A stretch of DNA of 64,000 nt from Parapedobacter sp. SGR-10 (GTDB lineage Bacteria; Bacteroidota; Bacteroidia; Sphingobacteriales; Sphingobacteriaceae). Of the stretch, positions 34,496 to 44,400 are shown piece by piece. Each line of letters starts with the position of its first letter. The stretch's first letter is position 1. The stretch covers positions 1-64,000 of the forward strand of contig NZ_JAAJTJ010000011.1 in the NCBI RefSeq assembly GCF_011030405.1, written 5' to 3'. The translations under genes and the position numbers were made by a program. The notes below the pieces were generated by a model. That model had not been told where the DNA came from. It saw nothing but the letters and a program-made list of their open reading frames with translations, and did not search any database.

Positions 34496-34729
34496 ATGAA
34501 AACAATGACTGTAGGTGAGTTTAAAACACGATTTTCCGAAGTGCTGGAACAAGTAAAAGCCGGTATTGGCTTTGCGGTGACATACGGTCGCAAAAAGGAA
34601 ATTGTGGGGTACTTTTTGCCGGAGGCCCAGGTGAACAAACCTGTGCGTAAGCTCGGCTTATTGGAAGGCAAAGCAAAAGTTACGTTCAAACCTGATTTTA
34701 AAATGACTGAAGAAGAACTTTTGGGATGA
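34496..34729 (+). CDS. Phd/YefM-type antitoxin
   Basis: This 77-residue protein has the Phd/YefM DNA-binding pattern TVGEFKTRFSEVLEQVKAG and FAVTYGRKKEIVGYFLP, and a tail that would wrap the toxin. The stop overlaps the toxin start by 4 nt, as in most type II pairs. It neutralises the toxin and represses the promoter. Confidence 0.85.
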   Translation: MKTMTVGEFKTRFSEVLEQVKAGIGFAVTYGRKKEIVGYFLPEAQVNKPVRKLGLLEGKAKVTFKPDFKMTEEELLG

Positions 34730-35124
34730 GGTATTTGCTGGATACGCATACATTTCTTTGGGCATTGTTGGACCGAAAAAAGCTATCTCCCAAGGTTTTG
34801 GGCCTATTGCAGGATGCTAGCCACGATGTATTTGTTAGCGCTGTTAGTTTTTGGGAGATTTCGTTAAAATTTCGTTTGGGCAAGCTTGATTTAGCAGGTG
34901 TTTCTCCCGAACAACTGCCGGCTTTGGCACAAGAAAGTGGGTTCGATCTTCTTCCGCTTGTAGCATCAGAAGCTGCGGGATATCATTTATTGGACGCTGA
35001 CTGGCATCGGGATCCTTTTGACCGAATGCTGATAGGACAAGCTATTATGCATGATCTGACCCTGTTGAGCAAAGACAAAACGATCCGTCAATATCAGTCT
35101 TTAGGCTTAAAACTATTGTGGTAA
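34726..35124 (+). CDS. PIN-domain toxin, VapC-like
   Basis: This 132-residue PIN-domain RNase has the acidic residues of the Mg2+ site in LLDTHTFLW (D6), SFWEISLK (Glu), DPFDRMLIGQA (Asp), and LLSKDKTI (Asp). It probably cleaves tRNA or other RNA when released from the antitoxin. The pair lies between divergent mutS and mtgA, a common insertion spot for such small modules. Confidence 0.9.
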   Translation: MRYLLDTHTFLWALLDRKKLSPKVLGLLQDASHDVFVSAVSFWEISLKFRLGKLDLAGVSPEQLPALAQESGFDLLPLVASEAAGYHLLDADWHRDPFDRMLIGQAIMHDLTLLSKDKTIRQYQSLGLKLLW

Positions 35125-35127
35125 GAA

Positions 35128-35853
35128 ATGGCTATTCGCAGAAAGGCAAATAAACGAAAGATGAAAAAAGTTGCACCTTGGAAGTCTGTATTGAAAAGAT
35201 TCTTCCTTGCAATAGTTGTAGGTTTTTTCGCCGTAACCTTATTTTGGGTATTGACATTGAAATTTATCAATCCCCCCATAACCTATCTGATGATCAAGCG
35301 GGGCTTTGAGTGGAAAGCTGTTGGTAAAGGATTCAAGATAGAAAAAGAATGGCTGAGCTATGACGAGCTCTCGGACAATTTGAAAAAGGCAGCAATAGCT
35401 GGCGAAGATGCCCATTTTTTGTCTCACAGTGGTTTTGATACCAAAGCGATTATGGAAGCCATCGAAAAAAACAGGGAGGGCAAAAGGTTGCGTGGAGGAA
35501 GCACGATCAGCCAGCAGGTCGCTAAAAATGTATTTCTATGGCCCGAACGTTCCTGGATCAGAAAAGGACTGGAAACATACTTTACTTTTCTGATCGAGAC
35601 TTTTTGGAGCAAAAAACGCATCTTGGAGATTTATCTCAATGTCATCGAAATGGGGCAGGGGGTATATGGAGCCGAGGCTGCAGCCCAATACTACTTTGAG
35701 AAGTCGGCCAGAAGCCTATCTAAAAAACAGGCAGCACTCATCATCGCGATCTTGCCCAATCCCCGAAAATGGGACGCCCGCAGACCGTCAGTCTATGTCA
35801 ATAGTCGGGCGAATAACATCGTGCGGTATATGGGGCATTATAGTATACCATAG
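35128..35853 (+). CDS. mtgA: Monofunctional peptidoglycan glycosyltransferase
   Basis: This 241-residue protein has one N-terminal transmembrane helix (about residues 29-50) and a GT51 domain: AIAGEDAHFLSHSGFD (catalytic Glu), RGGSTISQQVAKNVFLW, and KKRILEIYLNVIEMGQGVYGAE (second Glu). It polymerises lipid II into glycan chains at the inner membrane. It starts 3 nt after the toxin stop. Its last 56 codons overlap, antisense, an open frame that runs on from a broken SusC gene, showing that the two genes were brought together by deletion. Confidence 0.95.
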   Translation: MAIRRKANKRKMKKVAPWKSVLKRFFLAIVVGFFAVTLFWVLTLKFINPPITYLMIKRGFEWKAVGKGFKIEKEWLSYDELSDNLKKAAIAGEDAHFLSHSGFDTKAIMEAIEKNREGKRLRGGSTISQQVAKNVFLWPERSWIRKGLETYFTFLIETFWSKKRILEIYLNVIEMGQGVYGAEAAAQYYFEKSARSLSKKQAALIIAILPNPRKWDARRPSVYVNSRANNIVRYMGHYSIP

Positions 35854-36721
35854 GCAGAGATATCAGATTTGATGTCTCTACAGTTGCCCCCCTTACTCTG
35901 ATTTTTGGAGCTGCTCCAAATGTACCTGATACATTTTGTACAGATACTCCTGCCGCCTGCCCTTCAAGCATTCTGGAAATATCGGGTACACCAGCTCGTT
36001 CGGCGTCTTTAGCATCTATTTTAGCAGTGGATCCTGTAAAAAGTTTTCTATCAATATTCTGGTATCCGGTAGCTACGACATCGACAGCTTCGATAGAGGT
36101 TTCGTCCTCTGTAAGAATGACCGTAATCTCTTTGCGAGAGTTGACATTTACTTCCTGCTCTTTATATCCTATGTACCGTATCTCCAAAGTAGAGTTAGGT
36201 TCTACCGTGATCCGGAATCTACCCATACCGTCGGTTGTCGTGCCTGTTGATGAGCCTTTCACGACAATCGATGCACCGGCAACAGGCTTGCCTTGAGCAT
36301 CACGCACAGTTCCGGAAACTTGGTGCTGAAGTACTTTTGTCTCTTCAGCTGTCGAAGAGCTATTGATAGTGACCGTGACCGTCTCGGACAATACCTTATA
36401 AGTCAGCTTCTGGCCACTCAGTACTTTATCCATCACCTCTTTGATAGGTGCATTTTTGACTTTGACAGAAACCTTGGGTGCTCCTTTTAGGATATCATCA
36501 TTGTAAAAAAACTTGTAGGGACTCTGTGATGATATAGAAGAAAAAATGTCTTCCAGCTTGGCATTTGTCAAATTGAGCGAAATATGTTGTGCTTTACTTT
36601 CTGCAAGGGCTACAGACATACTCACGAACAGAATAAAAATAGATACTTTCATAATTCGGATGCATCTAAGCAACAAAGAATATCGGGCACGAAATTCTTT
36701 TACAACTAAAAAGTTATTCAT
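35798..36721 (-). pseudogene. Truncated SusC/RagA-type TonB-dependent receptor
   Basis: Only the N-terminal third of a SusC-type receptor remains: signal peptide (MKVSIFILFVSMSVALAESKAQ), STN domain (LEDIFSSISSQSPYKFFYN), carboxypeptidase-like beta domain (VSGTVRDAQGKPVAGASIVVKG) and the start of the plug (YQNIDRKLFTGSTAKI, then GAAPKIRVRGA). Homology ends near 35885, and the frame then runs 28 nonsense codons into mtgA. The roughly 700-residue barrel is missing, so it cannot be a working transporter. FecR and sigma factor genes directly upstream are intact. Confidence 0.9.
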
Positions 36722-36831
36722 ACATTTGAGTAATTGGGTTAATTAAATTAGTAACTAGATTAATCGGATTATACAGGGGTGCTGCAACACTCCTGTTTTT
36801 TTCTTTCTTGTCTTTTATGTCATACTGTCTT

Positions 36832-38001
36832 TCATCTTTTAGAGTTAATATATAGTTTTGTTCCTTCCAAGGAAAAGTTCAATCCGGACGTAAACTCTAA
36901 CATGTTGAGGATTTCGGACAACGGAACGTCTCTGCCTATTTCTCCGGAGTATGTAGCGTTGTTTTGCAAGCTTCTGTCTACGACAACCTGTACACCGTAC
37001 CAGTTTTCGATCTGTTGCATGACGTTTTTCAGATTATCATTCCTGAAGTAAAAAATATTGTTTTTCCATGCGAGATCTTTTGTCAGATCGGCATCCCTGA
37101 TGAGTAGCTTGCCATCTCTGTTGATAGACTTCTGTCGAGGCTTCAGATCTAAGCTGTTGTCGTCGTTGTAGACTTGAACTTTACCTTCTGCTAGGGTCGT
37201 GGTGAAGTCGTCTTGGTAATTTCTGACATTGAATCGTGTTCCTAATACTTTGATGTTGGCTTTGGCTGTTTCGACAATGAAGGGTTGGTTTTCATTCTTT
37301 TCGACTTCGAAATAGGCTTCGCCTTCGATTAGATACACATGTCGAGAATCGCCTATGAAGCGGGATGGAAATCTCAATTTAGAGTTTGCATTGACCCATA
37401 CCTTGGAACCATCTGCCAGTTTGAAAGAAAAGAAATGGGTCTGGGGCACGATAAGCTCATGGTAGATCACTTCTGTGGATTCTGACAATTCGACTATTGT
37501 GTTGTTGTCTGCGTTGAGTATATGTCCATTTTCCTCTATTGTCACTTCTCCAGACAAAGCTACTTTTTCTCCATTTGCCAATAGGAGGGTAGCTCCTTCT
37601 ATAGCGGGCAGTATATCGTTTTTGTATTTAGGATTGGCCGAAGCCACTATCCTTGACGAGAGCGGATCTTGCTGGCCGGACCGAAAATTTTTGTACACGA
37701 ATATACTTGCTCCCAGTACCAATATTATACTGGCCGCTATGGTTGCCCATAGCCTATATGACATGAAGTGTTTCACCGGACTTTTTGAGACAATATTCAG
37801 CCAAGCTGTGTCTGTATCAAATTTGTTGAATATACTTAAGCTTTGCTCCACACTTTTTGTTTGCATCATTTTATGGAGCAAATCCATATTCCTTGGATCA
37901 ATTTCTGACCAACGACGCAGTATTTCGTTCTCTGAGGCCGTGCACTTTCCTTGAATGTGTTTGACGATTATTTCGGCAATGTTGTTAGTCTTTAGGCTCA
38001 T
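36832..38001 (-). CDS. FecR-family anti-sigma factor
   Basis: This is a 389-residue protein. It has an N-terminal cytoplasmic anti-sigma part, one transmembrane helix (about residues 81-102, LWATIAASIILVLGASIFVY), FecR domain (LADGSKVWVNANSKLRFPSRF, GEAYFEVEKNENQPFIVET, LGTRFNVRNY) and DUF4974 at the C-terminus (NLKNVMQQIENWYGVQVVVD). It should hold the neighbouring sigma factor until a TonB-dependent receptor signals. The cognate receptor gene just downstream is truncated, so the circuit appears orphaned. Confidence 0.93.
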   Translation of the reverse strand: MSLKTNNIAEIIVKHIQGKCTASENEILRRWSEIDPRNMDLLHKMMQTKSVEQSLSIFNKFDTDTAWLNIVSKSPVKHFMSYRLWATIAASIILVLGASIFVYKNFRSGQQDPLSSRIVASANPKYKNDILPAIEGATLLLANGEKVALSGEVTIEENGHILNADNNTIVELSESTEVIYHELIVPQTHFFSFKLADGSKVWVNANSKLRFPSRFIGDSRHVYLIEGEAYFEVEKNENQPFIVETAKANIKVLGTRFNVRNYQDDFTTTLAEGKVQVYNDDNSLDLKPRQKSINRDGKLLIRDADLTKDLAWKNNIFYFRNDNLKNVMQQIENWYGVQVVVDRSLQNNATYSGEIGRDVPLSEILNMLEFTSGLNFSLEGTKLYINSKR

Positions 38002-38173
38002 ACTTAAACCTAAGAAACCTAAATATAGAAATGGGGTGACAAGTTTTTTAAATTTTTTTTAGCATCTGTCTATAAAGGTATGACAAATCGTTCTCCGTTG
38101 CAATGGCGGTAAGGTTTGCTAAATACGATTCATCGGATCAAAATAACCGTATAGTCTACTTTTAGACGCTTTC

Positions 38174-38713
38174 CTAAAAGCGGAAAAAAGAAATTAATAT
38201 CAAAAAATATTCAGGATTCAATCGGGATCTTACATGATTGAGTCCTCGTCTTTTTTGTGTTTTAATGGTATTGATGCTTAAATTCAGTTCATCTGCAATT
38301 TCTTGGTTGCTTAATCCTTCTAAATAACTCAGTTGGAAGATTGTCCTACATGCATCGGGTAATTCCTTGATGATTCTATTGATTTCTTCCATCACTTCGG
38401 TTTCAATGATGGCATTATCAATATCTACATCATCGAATTCGGTAAAATTAGTCTTTTCCCAATATTTTTCCTGTACTTTGTTTCGTCGTTGCCAGTTCAG
38501 GATACTGTTTTTTACAGATGTGTATAAATAAGATTTAACGACAGACTCTTGAGATGGGATTTGTTCTTTTTTCCCAAAATAAGCGATGAAAGCATCCTGT
38601 ACGAAGTCTTCGGCTAGGCTATAATCTCTAATGAGTGTGTATGCAAAGTAACACATACCTTTATAGTATTTGTCAAAAAGACCTTTTTCCGCTAACCCAT
38701 ATACCACATCCAT
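38174..38713 (-). CDS. ECF sigma-70 factor (FecI-like)
   Basis: This is a 179-residue sigma factor with region 2 (GMCYFAYTLIRDYSLAEDFVQDAF) and region 4 (LPDACRTIFQLSYLEGLSNQEIADELNLSINTIKTQ). It is the Bacteroidota type that pairs with FecR for nutrient-receptor regulation. It lies 172 bp upstream of the FecR gene in the same direction. Confidence 0.93.
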   Translation of the reverse strand: MDVVYGLAEKGLFDKYYKGMCYFAYTLIRDYSLAEDFVQDAFIAYFGKKEQIPSQESVVKSYLYTSVKNSILNWQRRNKVQEKYWEKTNFTEFDDVDIDNAIIETEVMEEINRIIKELPDACRTIFQLSYLEGLSNQEIADELNLSINTIKTQKRRGLNHVRSRLNPEYFLILISFFRF

Positions 38714-39030
38714 TTAGCTATAATTTAGGTAGTACGTTTTTTCGCACACATAAACTGAATAAGACAAAAATCATTAAAAATTAGCAAAGTATCAATAGTA
38801 CACTTTCGTTGAGAGTCCGGTTGATGATTGTTTGTCGCAAAATTTGTGCCGAGTATCCGAATATGAAGCCTTCCCTCGATTTCTCTGTTCTATCCGTTAA
38901 AAATCGTTAAACAGCACGATGCCTCGTGGATAAAATCCTATCTTCGTAAAACGAGGATATTTACATAAAAATTCAAGTATTTACAAATTATTCTGATATT
39001 TTTGTAACAAATTTTTTGAACAGCATTTTC
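38714..39030. promoter_or_regulatory. Intergenic region with surA-like gene promoter
   Basis: No gene is seen. TATTTTTG at 38997-39004 fits the -7 consensus TAnnTTTG and sits 26 bp before the surA-like ATG at 39031. No clear -33 box was found. The leftward promoter for the sigma factor must lie in the same stretch. Confidence 0.5.
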
Positions 39031-40404
39031 ATGAAAAGATATATTACGGTTGTATTTTTGGTATTGGGTGCCTTTACCTTTTCCTTTGGTCAATCATCTT
39101 CATCACCTCAACTGGTTGATCGGATTATTGCCACCGTAGGAACAAGCTTTATCCTGCAGTCAGACCTGGAGATGGAATATACCCAGTATCTCGCCAGCGG
39201 AAATGCCCCCAGTGAGCAGGTAAAATGCTATATCGTTCAACAATTGCTGACGTCCAAGCTTCTTTCGCAGCAAGCGGCCATTGACTCCATCGAGGTGTCC
39301 GAAAATGAAATAGACGACAACCTGAACCAACGTATTCGAGTCATGATACAACGGGCCGGTGGTAGAGAACGTTTGGAAGAATTCCTGAATAGATCTATCC
39401 TACAGCACAAGGAAGAAATGCGTCCTATGGTTGCAGAACAGCTGAAGGGAAATAAAATGCAGCAACAGCTTGTGTCTAATATAGATGTGACACCACAGGA
39501 AGTGAAGAATTATTTTGAAGGTCTCAATGCAGATTCTTTACCTTATTTTGATACGGAAATCGAATATTCACAATTGGTCTTAAAGCCTATTCTGACCAAA
39601 GAAGAGAAAGAGCAGTTTCGCCAGAAAGCGGAAGGCTACCGTAAGCAAGTCATGAATGGGTCGGATTTTGGAACCATTGCCCGTCTTTATTCCGAAGATG
39701 GCTCCGCCCCATTCGGAGGTGAAATGGATTACGCTACACGCGATACTTGGGTGAAGGAATTCTCTGCCCAGGCATTCAAATTGAAAGAAGGTGAAATTTC
39801 TCCAGTATTCGAAACACAATTTGGATATCATTTTTTACAGGTATTGGACAGAAGGGGTGAAGAGGTGAAGGTAAGGCATATTTTGGTCCGAATAAAACCG
39901 ACACAGGCTTCGCTAGAACGTACTAAGTTAAGGATAGACAGCATAGCCAATAGAATTGCAGAAAAGAAAATCAATTTCAATACGGCAGCTTCTCTCTATT
40001 CGGACGATAACAATACCAAGTACAACGGAGGTGTAGTGACCAATATGGAGGACCGTTCGACCTTGATACCTGTTAGTCAATTGGAGGATGTATCTGTATT
40101 CAACGCTATAGACCCTTTGCAGCCGGGCGAGGTTTCTAAACCTATATTGTATACCGAAAAGGGGAGTGGAGATGTCACCTATAGGATTTATTATCTCAAA
40201 TCACGTATACCGCCACATAAAGCCAATTTGGATCAGGACTTTGCCAAGATCAAAGAGGCGGCTCGTCAGGATAAAATAAATAGAACTTTGAGCGAATGGT
40301 TCGAAAGTAGGAGAGAGAGCACGTATATCGATATCAATCCGGATTTCTTATCCTGCGGTGAGCTTAAGATCTGGACTTCGCAAAAGGATATAGCAGCAGA
40401 TTAA
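39031..40404 (+). CDS. SurA-like periplasmic peptidyl-prolyl isomerase/chaperone
   Basis: The start is at 39031 (MKRYITVVFLVLGAFTFSFG), the beginning of a signal peptide; the frame extends to 39016. The mature protein has a SurA N-terminal chaperone region (DRIIATVGTSFILQSDLEMEY) and two PpiC-type parvulin domains (about 160-275, with GSDFGTIARLYSEDGSAPFGGEMDY; and 280-385, beginning VKVRHILVRIKP). It escorts outer-membrane proteins through the periplasm. A perfect terminator follows. SurA-family assignment rests on domain order; orthology is inferred. Confidence 0.9.
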   Translation: MKRYITVVFLVLGAFTFSFGQSSSSPQLVDRIIATVGTSFILQSDLEMEYTQYLASGNAPSEQVKCYIVQQLLTSKLLSQQAAIDSIEVSENEIDDNLNQRIRVMIQRAGGRERLEEFLNRSILQHKEEMRPMVAEQLKGNKMQQQLVSNIDVTPQEVKNYFEGLNADSLPYFDTEIEYSQLVLKPILTKEEKEQFRQKAEGYRKQVMNGSDFGTIARLYSEDGSAPFGGEMDYATRDTWVKEFSAQAFKLKEGEISPVFETQFGYHFLQVLDRRGEEVKVRHILVRIKPTQASLERTKLRIDSIANRIAEKKINFNTAASLYSDDNNTKYNGGVVTNMEDRSTLIPVSQLEDVSVFNAIDPLQPGEVSKPILYTEKGSGDVTYRIYYLKSRIPPHKANLDQDFAKIKEAARQDKINRTLSEWFESRRESTYIDINPDFLSCGELKIWTSQKDIAAD

Positions 40405-40420
40405 TGCAAATTATTTTAAC

Positions 40421-40450
40421 AAAAAAACCACCTGATCAGGTGGTTTTTTT
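40421..40450. terminator. Bidirectional terminator between surA-like gene and porP/sprF-like gene
   Basis: AAAAAAACCACCTGATCAGG with its complement forms an 8-bp GC-rich stem flanked by A- and T-runs on either side, so it can end both the rightward surA-like transcript and the leftward PorP-like transcript. Confidence 0.9.
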
Positions 40451-40481
40451 GTTTTTTAAATCAAATCATCTGGATTCCAAA

Positions 40482-41375
40482 TTATAACATCTTCATTCCC
40501 CCAACCCTGTACCGCAGGCCGATCTCGTGTGTATTGTTCGAAATATGTTTGTTCGATGTACTGCTACTTGTATTAAATTGATAGCTGTAGCCGATTCCAA
40601 AGCTTCCGATATTAAATTGCATGAGGCCAGACAGGTCACCTTGGTTCTGTACACCTAGGCCTAGCCCAAATTTCTGCGCAAAGAAAGCCAATGCATTTAC
40701 ATCGTACCGGGCTGGCATATCAGCCATGTGGCTCACGATAAAGGACGGACGGATATGAAAGGCGTCATCTACTCGCAACAGAGCACCGGCTGTGATGTAA
40801 TACACACGTCTGAAATTGTAATCCTGATTAGGATCTGGTTTGGATAGAATCAGTCGGGGAATTGACACACCAAAATAAAACTTGTTTTCCCGAAAGTAGG
40901 ATGTCCCGATGTTCATCATTCCTTGGGTACGACGGGTATCCTCTCGAAATGAGGGATCCAGTGGATCCAATTGTGAGAATTTACCGTTGTAGTGCAATAA
41001 GCCGCCACCTAAGGAGAGCGCCAGGTATTCGTCTTCGGACAACCGGATGCCACTCGCCAGATAAGCGCTCATTTCCTGATCCCTGGATGCGCCTAGGCTG
41101 GCATGTTTGAGATCTACACCCATCGTCACGAGCCCACCGAGACCTAGGTGGCCACTCGCCCAGTAAGCCCGTGGTGCACCATCCATGCCGATCCATTGCA
41201 GGCGCCCCAACATGGTCGCCCCTCCATCGGGATCCATGATGCTGAGTGATCCGTTGAATGCATTGCGTATCTGACCGAACTGGTTGTAGCTTAGACCGTG
41301 TTGTGCCTGTACGCTGACAGTCAGTAGCAGAAATACTATTGCCGATAGATAGGATTTTATTGTCGTGTTTTTCAT
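40482..41375 (-). CDS. PorP/SprF-family type IX secretion outer-membrane protein
   Basis: This 297-residue protein has a signal peptide (MKNTTIKSYLSAIVFLLLTV, cut after VQAQ), then the family pattern LSYNQFGQIRNAFNGSLSIM and a beta-barrel-like body ending SNNTHEIGLRYRVG. PorP/SprF proteins attach type IX-secreted type-B cargo (CHU_C-tagged) to the cell surface. The gene immediately upstream encodes exactly such a cargo. The two genes are 50 bp apart on the same strand and form a cargo-anchor pair. Confidence 0.92.
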   Translation of the reverse strand: MKNTTIKSYLSAIVFLLLTVSVQAQHGLSYNQFGQIRNAFNGSLSIMDPDGGATMLGRLQWIGMDGAPRAYWASGHLGLGGLVTMGVDLKHASLGASRDQEMSAYLASGIRLSEDEYLALSLGGGLLHYNGKFSQLDPLDPSFREDTRRTQGMMNIGTSYFRENKFYFGVSIPRLILSKPDPNQDYNFRRVYYITAGALLRVDDAFHIRPSFIVSHMADMPARYDVNALAFFAQKFGLGLGVQNQGDLSGLMQFNIGSFGIGYSYQFNTSSSTSNKHISNNTHEIGLRYRVGGMKML

Positions 41376-41393
41376 TGTTTATCTTCTTTTTTT

Positions 41394-41413
41394 GGCCCTC
41401 CAATTGGAGGGCC
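41394..41413. repeat. Perfect 20-bp palindrome between cargo and anchor genes
   Basis: GGCCCTCCAATTGGAGGGCC reads the same on both strands. It lies 12 bp after the giant gene's stop and 18 bp before the PorP/SprF start. On the coding strand it is followed by A, not T, so it is not a classical terminator. It may stabilise or partly attenuate the shared transcript. Confidence 0.6.
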
Positions 41414-41425
41414 ATCCTTTAAGTG

Positions 41426-44400
41426 TTATCTCTTGATCTCAAAATATCCCTGCAAATGTTTGCGTTCCCCATTTTGGGTCGTATAGTTCAGTCTATAGAA
41501 GTATGTACCATCATGTACATTTTCTCCGGTAAATATCTTGGTATCGTTGTCATAACCGTCTATTTTTGTAATCACGGTACCGCTTCTATCAAAGATGATC
41601 AAGGTATTGTCCGGATAATTGTGAATACCGTCTATACGTAGGTACTCGTTGATGCCATCGCCATTCGGAGATAAAGCCGGGTGTACGCGCAATCCATCAC
41701 CATCACCGATCACGTATATCTCTACTGTGACCGGTTCGGCCGGCATGTACTCATCGTTGCCCTCTTGTGTCGCAGTCACAGATACCTTGCCTCGTTTATG
41801 CAGGATCAGGTCAGTACCCGAAAGGCTGGCTACAGATGGGTCATCTATGGATAATGTGACCGGAAGGCCGCTGGTGGAAGAAACTTCCATTAGTGAGGCT
41901 GTCCCGGCACTGAGCAATACACCTTGTGGTGCGTACAAGCGGATCTGCTGTGCCATTTTATTGACCTGTACCTCTACTGTCATGGTAAGTGCTTCAAAAC
42001 GAGTGGTCTGGACCAAAGTGATAGTCATTTGGCCACTTCCGGCAGAGACTGGGGTTACGTTGCTCGGACTGGTGCTTGACGACAAGCTCAACAAGGCATC
42101 GGCTGCGATATTTGCTATGGCATCACTATTGGTGACGACAGTCAATACGCCCTGCGGATCGCCCAAAGTCAGTTGCAATCCACTTGTCGGGATAGCAGCC
42201 CCGTTCCAACGTACCTGTACAGTAGGCACAATACGGTCAACTTCTACGTCTACGGTCAACGACATACTCTCAAAATTAGCAGTTGCCGGCAATGTCACCG
42301 TAATTTGTCCGTTGCCGATCGCTGTGGCGGTGACCGTGGTCGGGCTGCTTGTTGATGACAGGCTTACCGGTGCACCCGGATTTGCCGTGATCTCCGGCAC
42401 AGCATCGCTGCTCGTGGTGACGGTCAATTCGCCCACTTCGTTAGGGGCAAGCCGGAGCCCACTTGTTGGAATAGCCTGGCCGTTCCATAGTACTTCCAAA
42501 GTTGGAGCTCCTTGTACAATGACCGCAAAGGTTGCTTTGAGGTCATCACCATTGGAGAACCAATCGGGATCGGATGTAGACAACAACTCGACCGGTACCA
42601 GGAAGGTATAGGTCCCACCTGCCGCCGGATTGTAGGTGCCCCCGTCAGACAGTTCCCAGTTGGACGGATCGCCTTCCAAGGGCAGTGTCACGGTGCTGCC
42701 ATTGCTCAGCGTCACCGTAGTGCTGTTTGCGGGCAGGGTAAGATCTGCCAATTCCGTGCCACCGGGTACACTGATCCCCGGGACACTGCTTATCGCCGCA
42801 ATGTTCTCGTAAGACGATTCATAAGCCCCCATATCCACGCGGCCACCTTGTACACGGGTATTGCCCGCCAGATCTTCGGTGTCTGTATTGCTATCGTTAT
42901 TTCCGCTATTGACTGCGGGACTGCCTGCAGAAAGCCGTAAGAAGTCCGGATCCGTATCGACCACACTCACAAACAGCGGATCTGCACCGACCAGTACGCC
43001 ATCGACTCCAGGCGTTCCTGCCACTTGGGTGATGGAGTGGTTTATATTTAGTGTACCCTGGTAGGATATATCGGCCGTGGCAGTAGTAGATGCACTATTT
43101 CCGAACAAAATGGAGTTGTATAGATCTATCCTTGCGCTGTTTCCTGCTGTCCGAATAGCTCCACCCAATCCGGTACCTCCAGCTGTATTGTTGTAGAAAG
43201 TGGTTCCTCTGAAGGTGGCAGTGGCAGAATTGGCTAGAACAACCGCTCCGCCATTGCCATTACCAGCGGCACCACCGATAGTACTGTTACCACTGAACAA
43301 AGACTGGTTGATTTCAGGGCCGGGACCTCCTGTTCCGCCGTTATTATCATTATTCAGATAGAGTGCTGCCCCGAGACCACCGGCAACATTATTCCTAAAG
43401 GTAGAGTGCGTGATAGAAGCTACGGCACCGGCTGCTGCTTTGTATACAGCACCGCCGCTAGTTTCCGCCATGTTGCTTATAAACTCGCTTCGGGCGATGG
43501 AAACCGTACCGTTTGCTACATATAGCCCGCCTCCAAGTTGTGTTGTACTCTTATTCCCGATAAAACGGCTGTCTTCAACCACTATGCTAGTTCCTGCTCC
43601 GGTAATATAGAGACCTGCTCCGCGAGCAACAGCCAAATTCTCCTTCACGCTCACATTGAAAAGGCTGATGTCGTAATTGTCTTTTCCCCCATTTAGGTAG
43701 ATGCCTGCAGCGCCCGGATTCGAGCCTGTGGCAGTGGCATAGTTGTGCTCAACGACCAGGTTGTGCAAGGTAGGACTACTGCTATTGGTGTAGATTCCGC
43801 CTCCCTGGCTTCTATTGAATGAGAACCCCGCTTCCGGTGTATGGGCTGCTCCTGTTTGGTTTGCATTACCTCCTTTGATGGTAAATCCGTCCAGTACGGT
43901 CGCTGGTGAATTGTTCCAAGACATGACCACGTGGTAAGCATTTTCCTCATTGCCGTTAATACTTTCGACAGTACTGTTCACATCTGTAAATACCGCATCA
44001 TTGCCGTCAAAGTCACCGCTGAGGATGGTTTCGTTTGTTTCGAAATTGCGGGTGCTCCGATCAAAGTCTGCCAGCTCGGAACCTGCAAAGCCTCCGTAAA
44101 CCTTGACACCTTCACGCAGAGTAAAGGTTTTATCCCTGTCCGTTGTTGTTCCCTGAAGATTGTCTGTCGGGAGATAAGTTCCTTTGGCTACCCAAATTTC
44201 ATCTCCGGCCGAAGCGGAATTAATTGCCGCTTGTAAGCTGGTGAAGGCATCTGTCCATGAAGTACCGTTGTTGCTACCGGTAGCGGCATGGTTTACGTAG
44301 ATAATATCTCCGGCAGGTGTCGTTATGCCTTGGTATTCGTACGGCCCAAGGTCTATGTTGGTGCTGACAAGACGTGGCAGGCCTGCTAGGTCAAGGGCAT

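Noticed and set aside
41394..41413. Rho-independent terminator of the giant gene
   Set aside because: On the coding strand the stem is followed by A residues, not T, so it does not fit a classical terminator.
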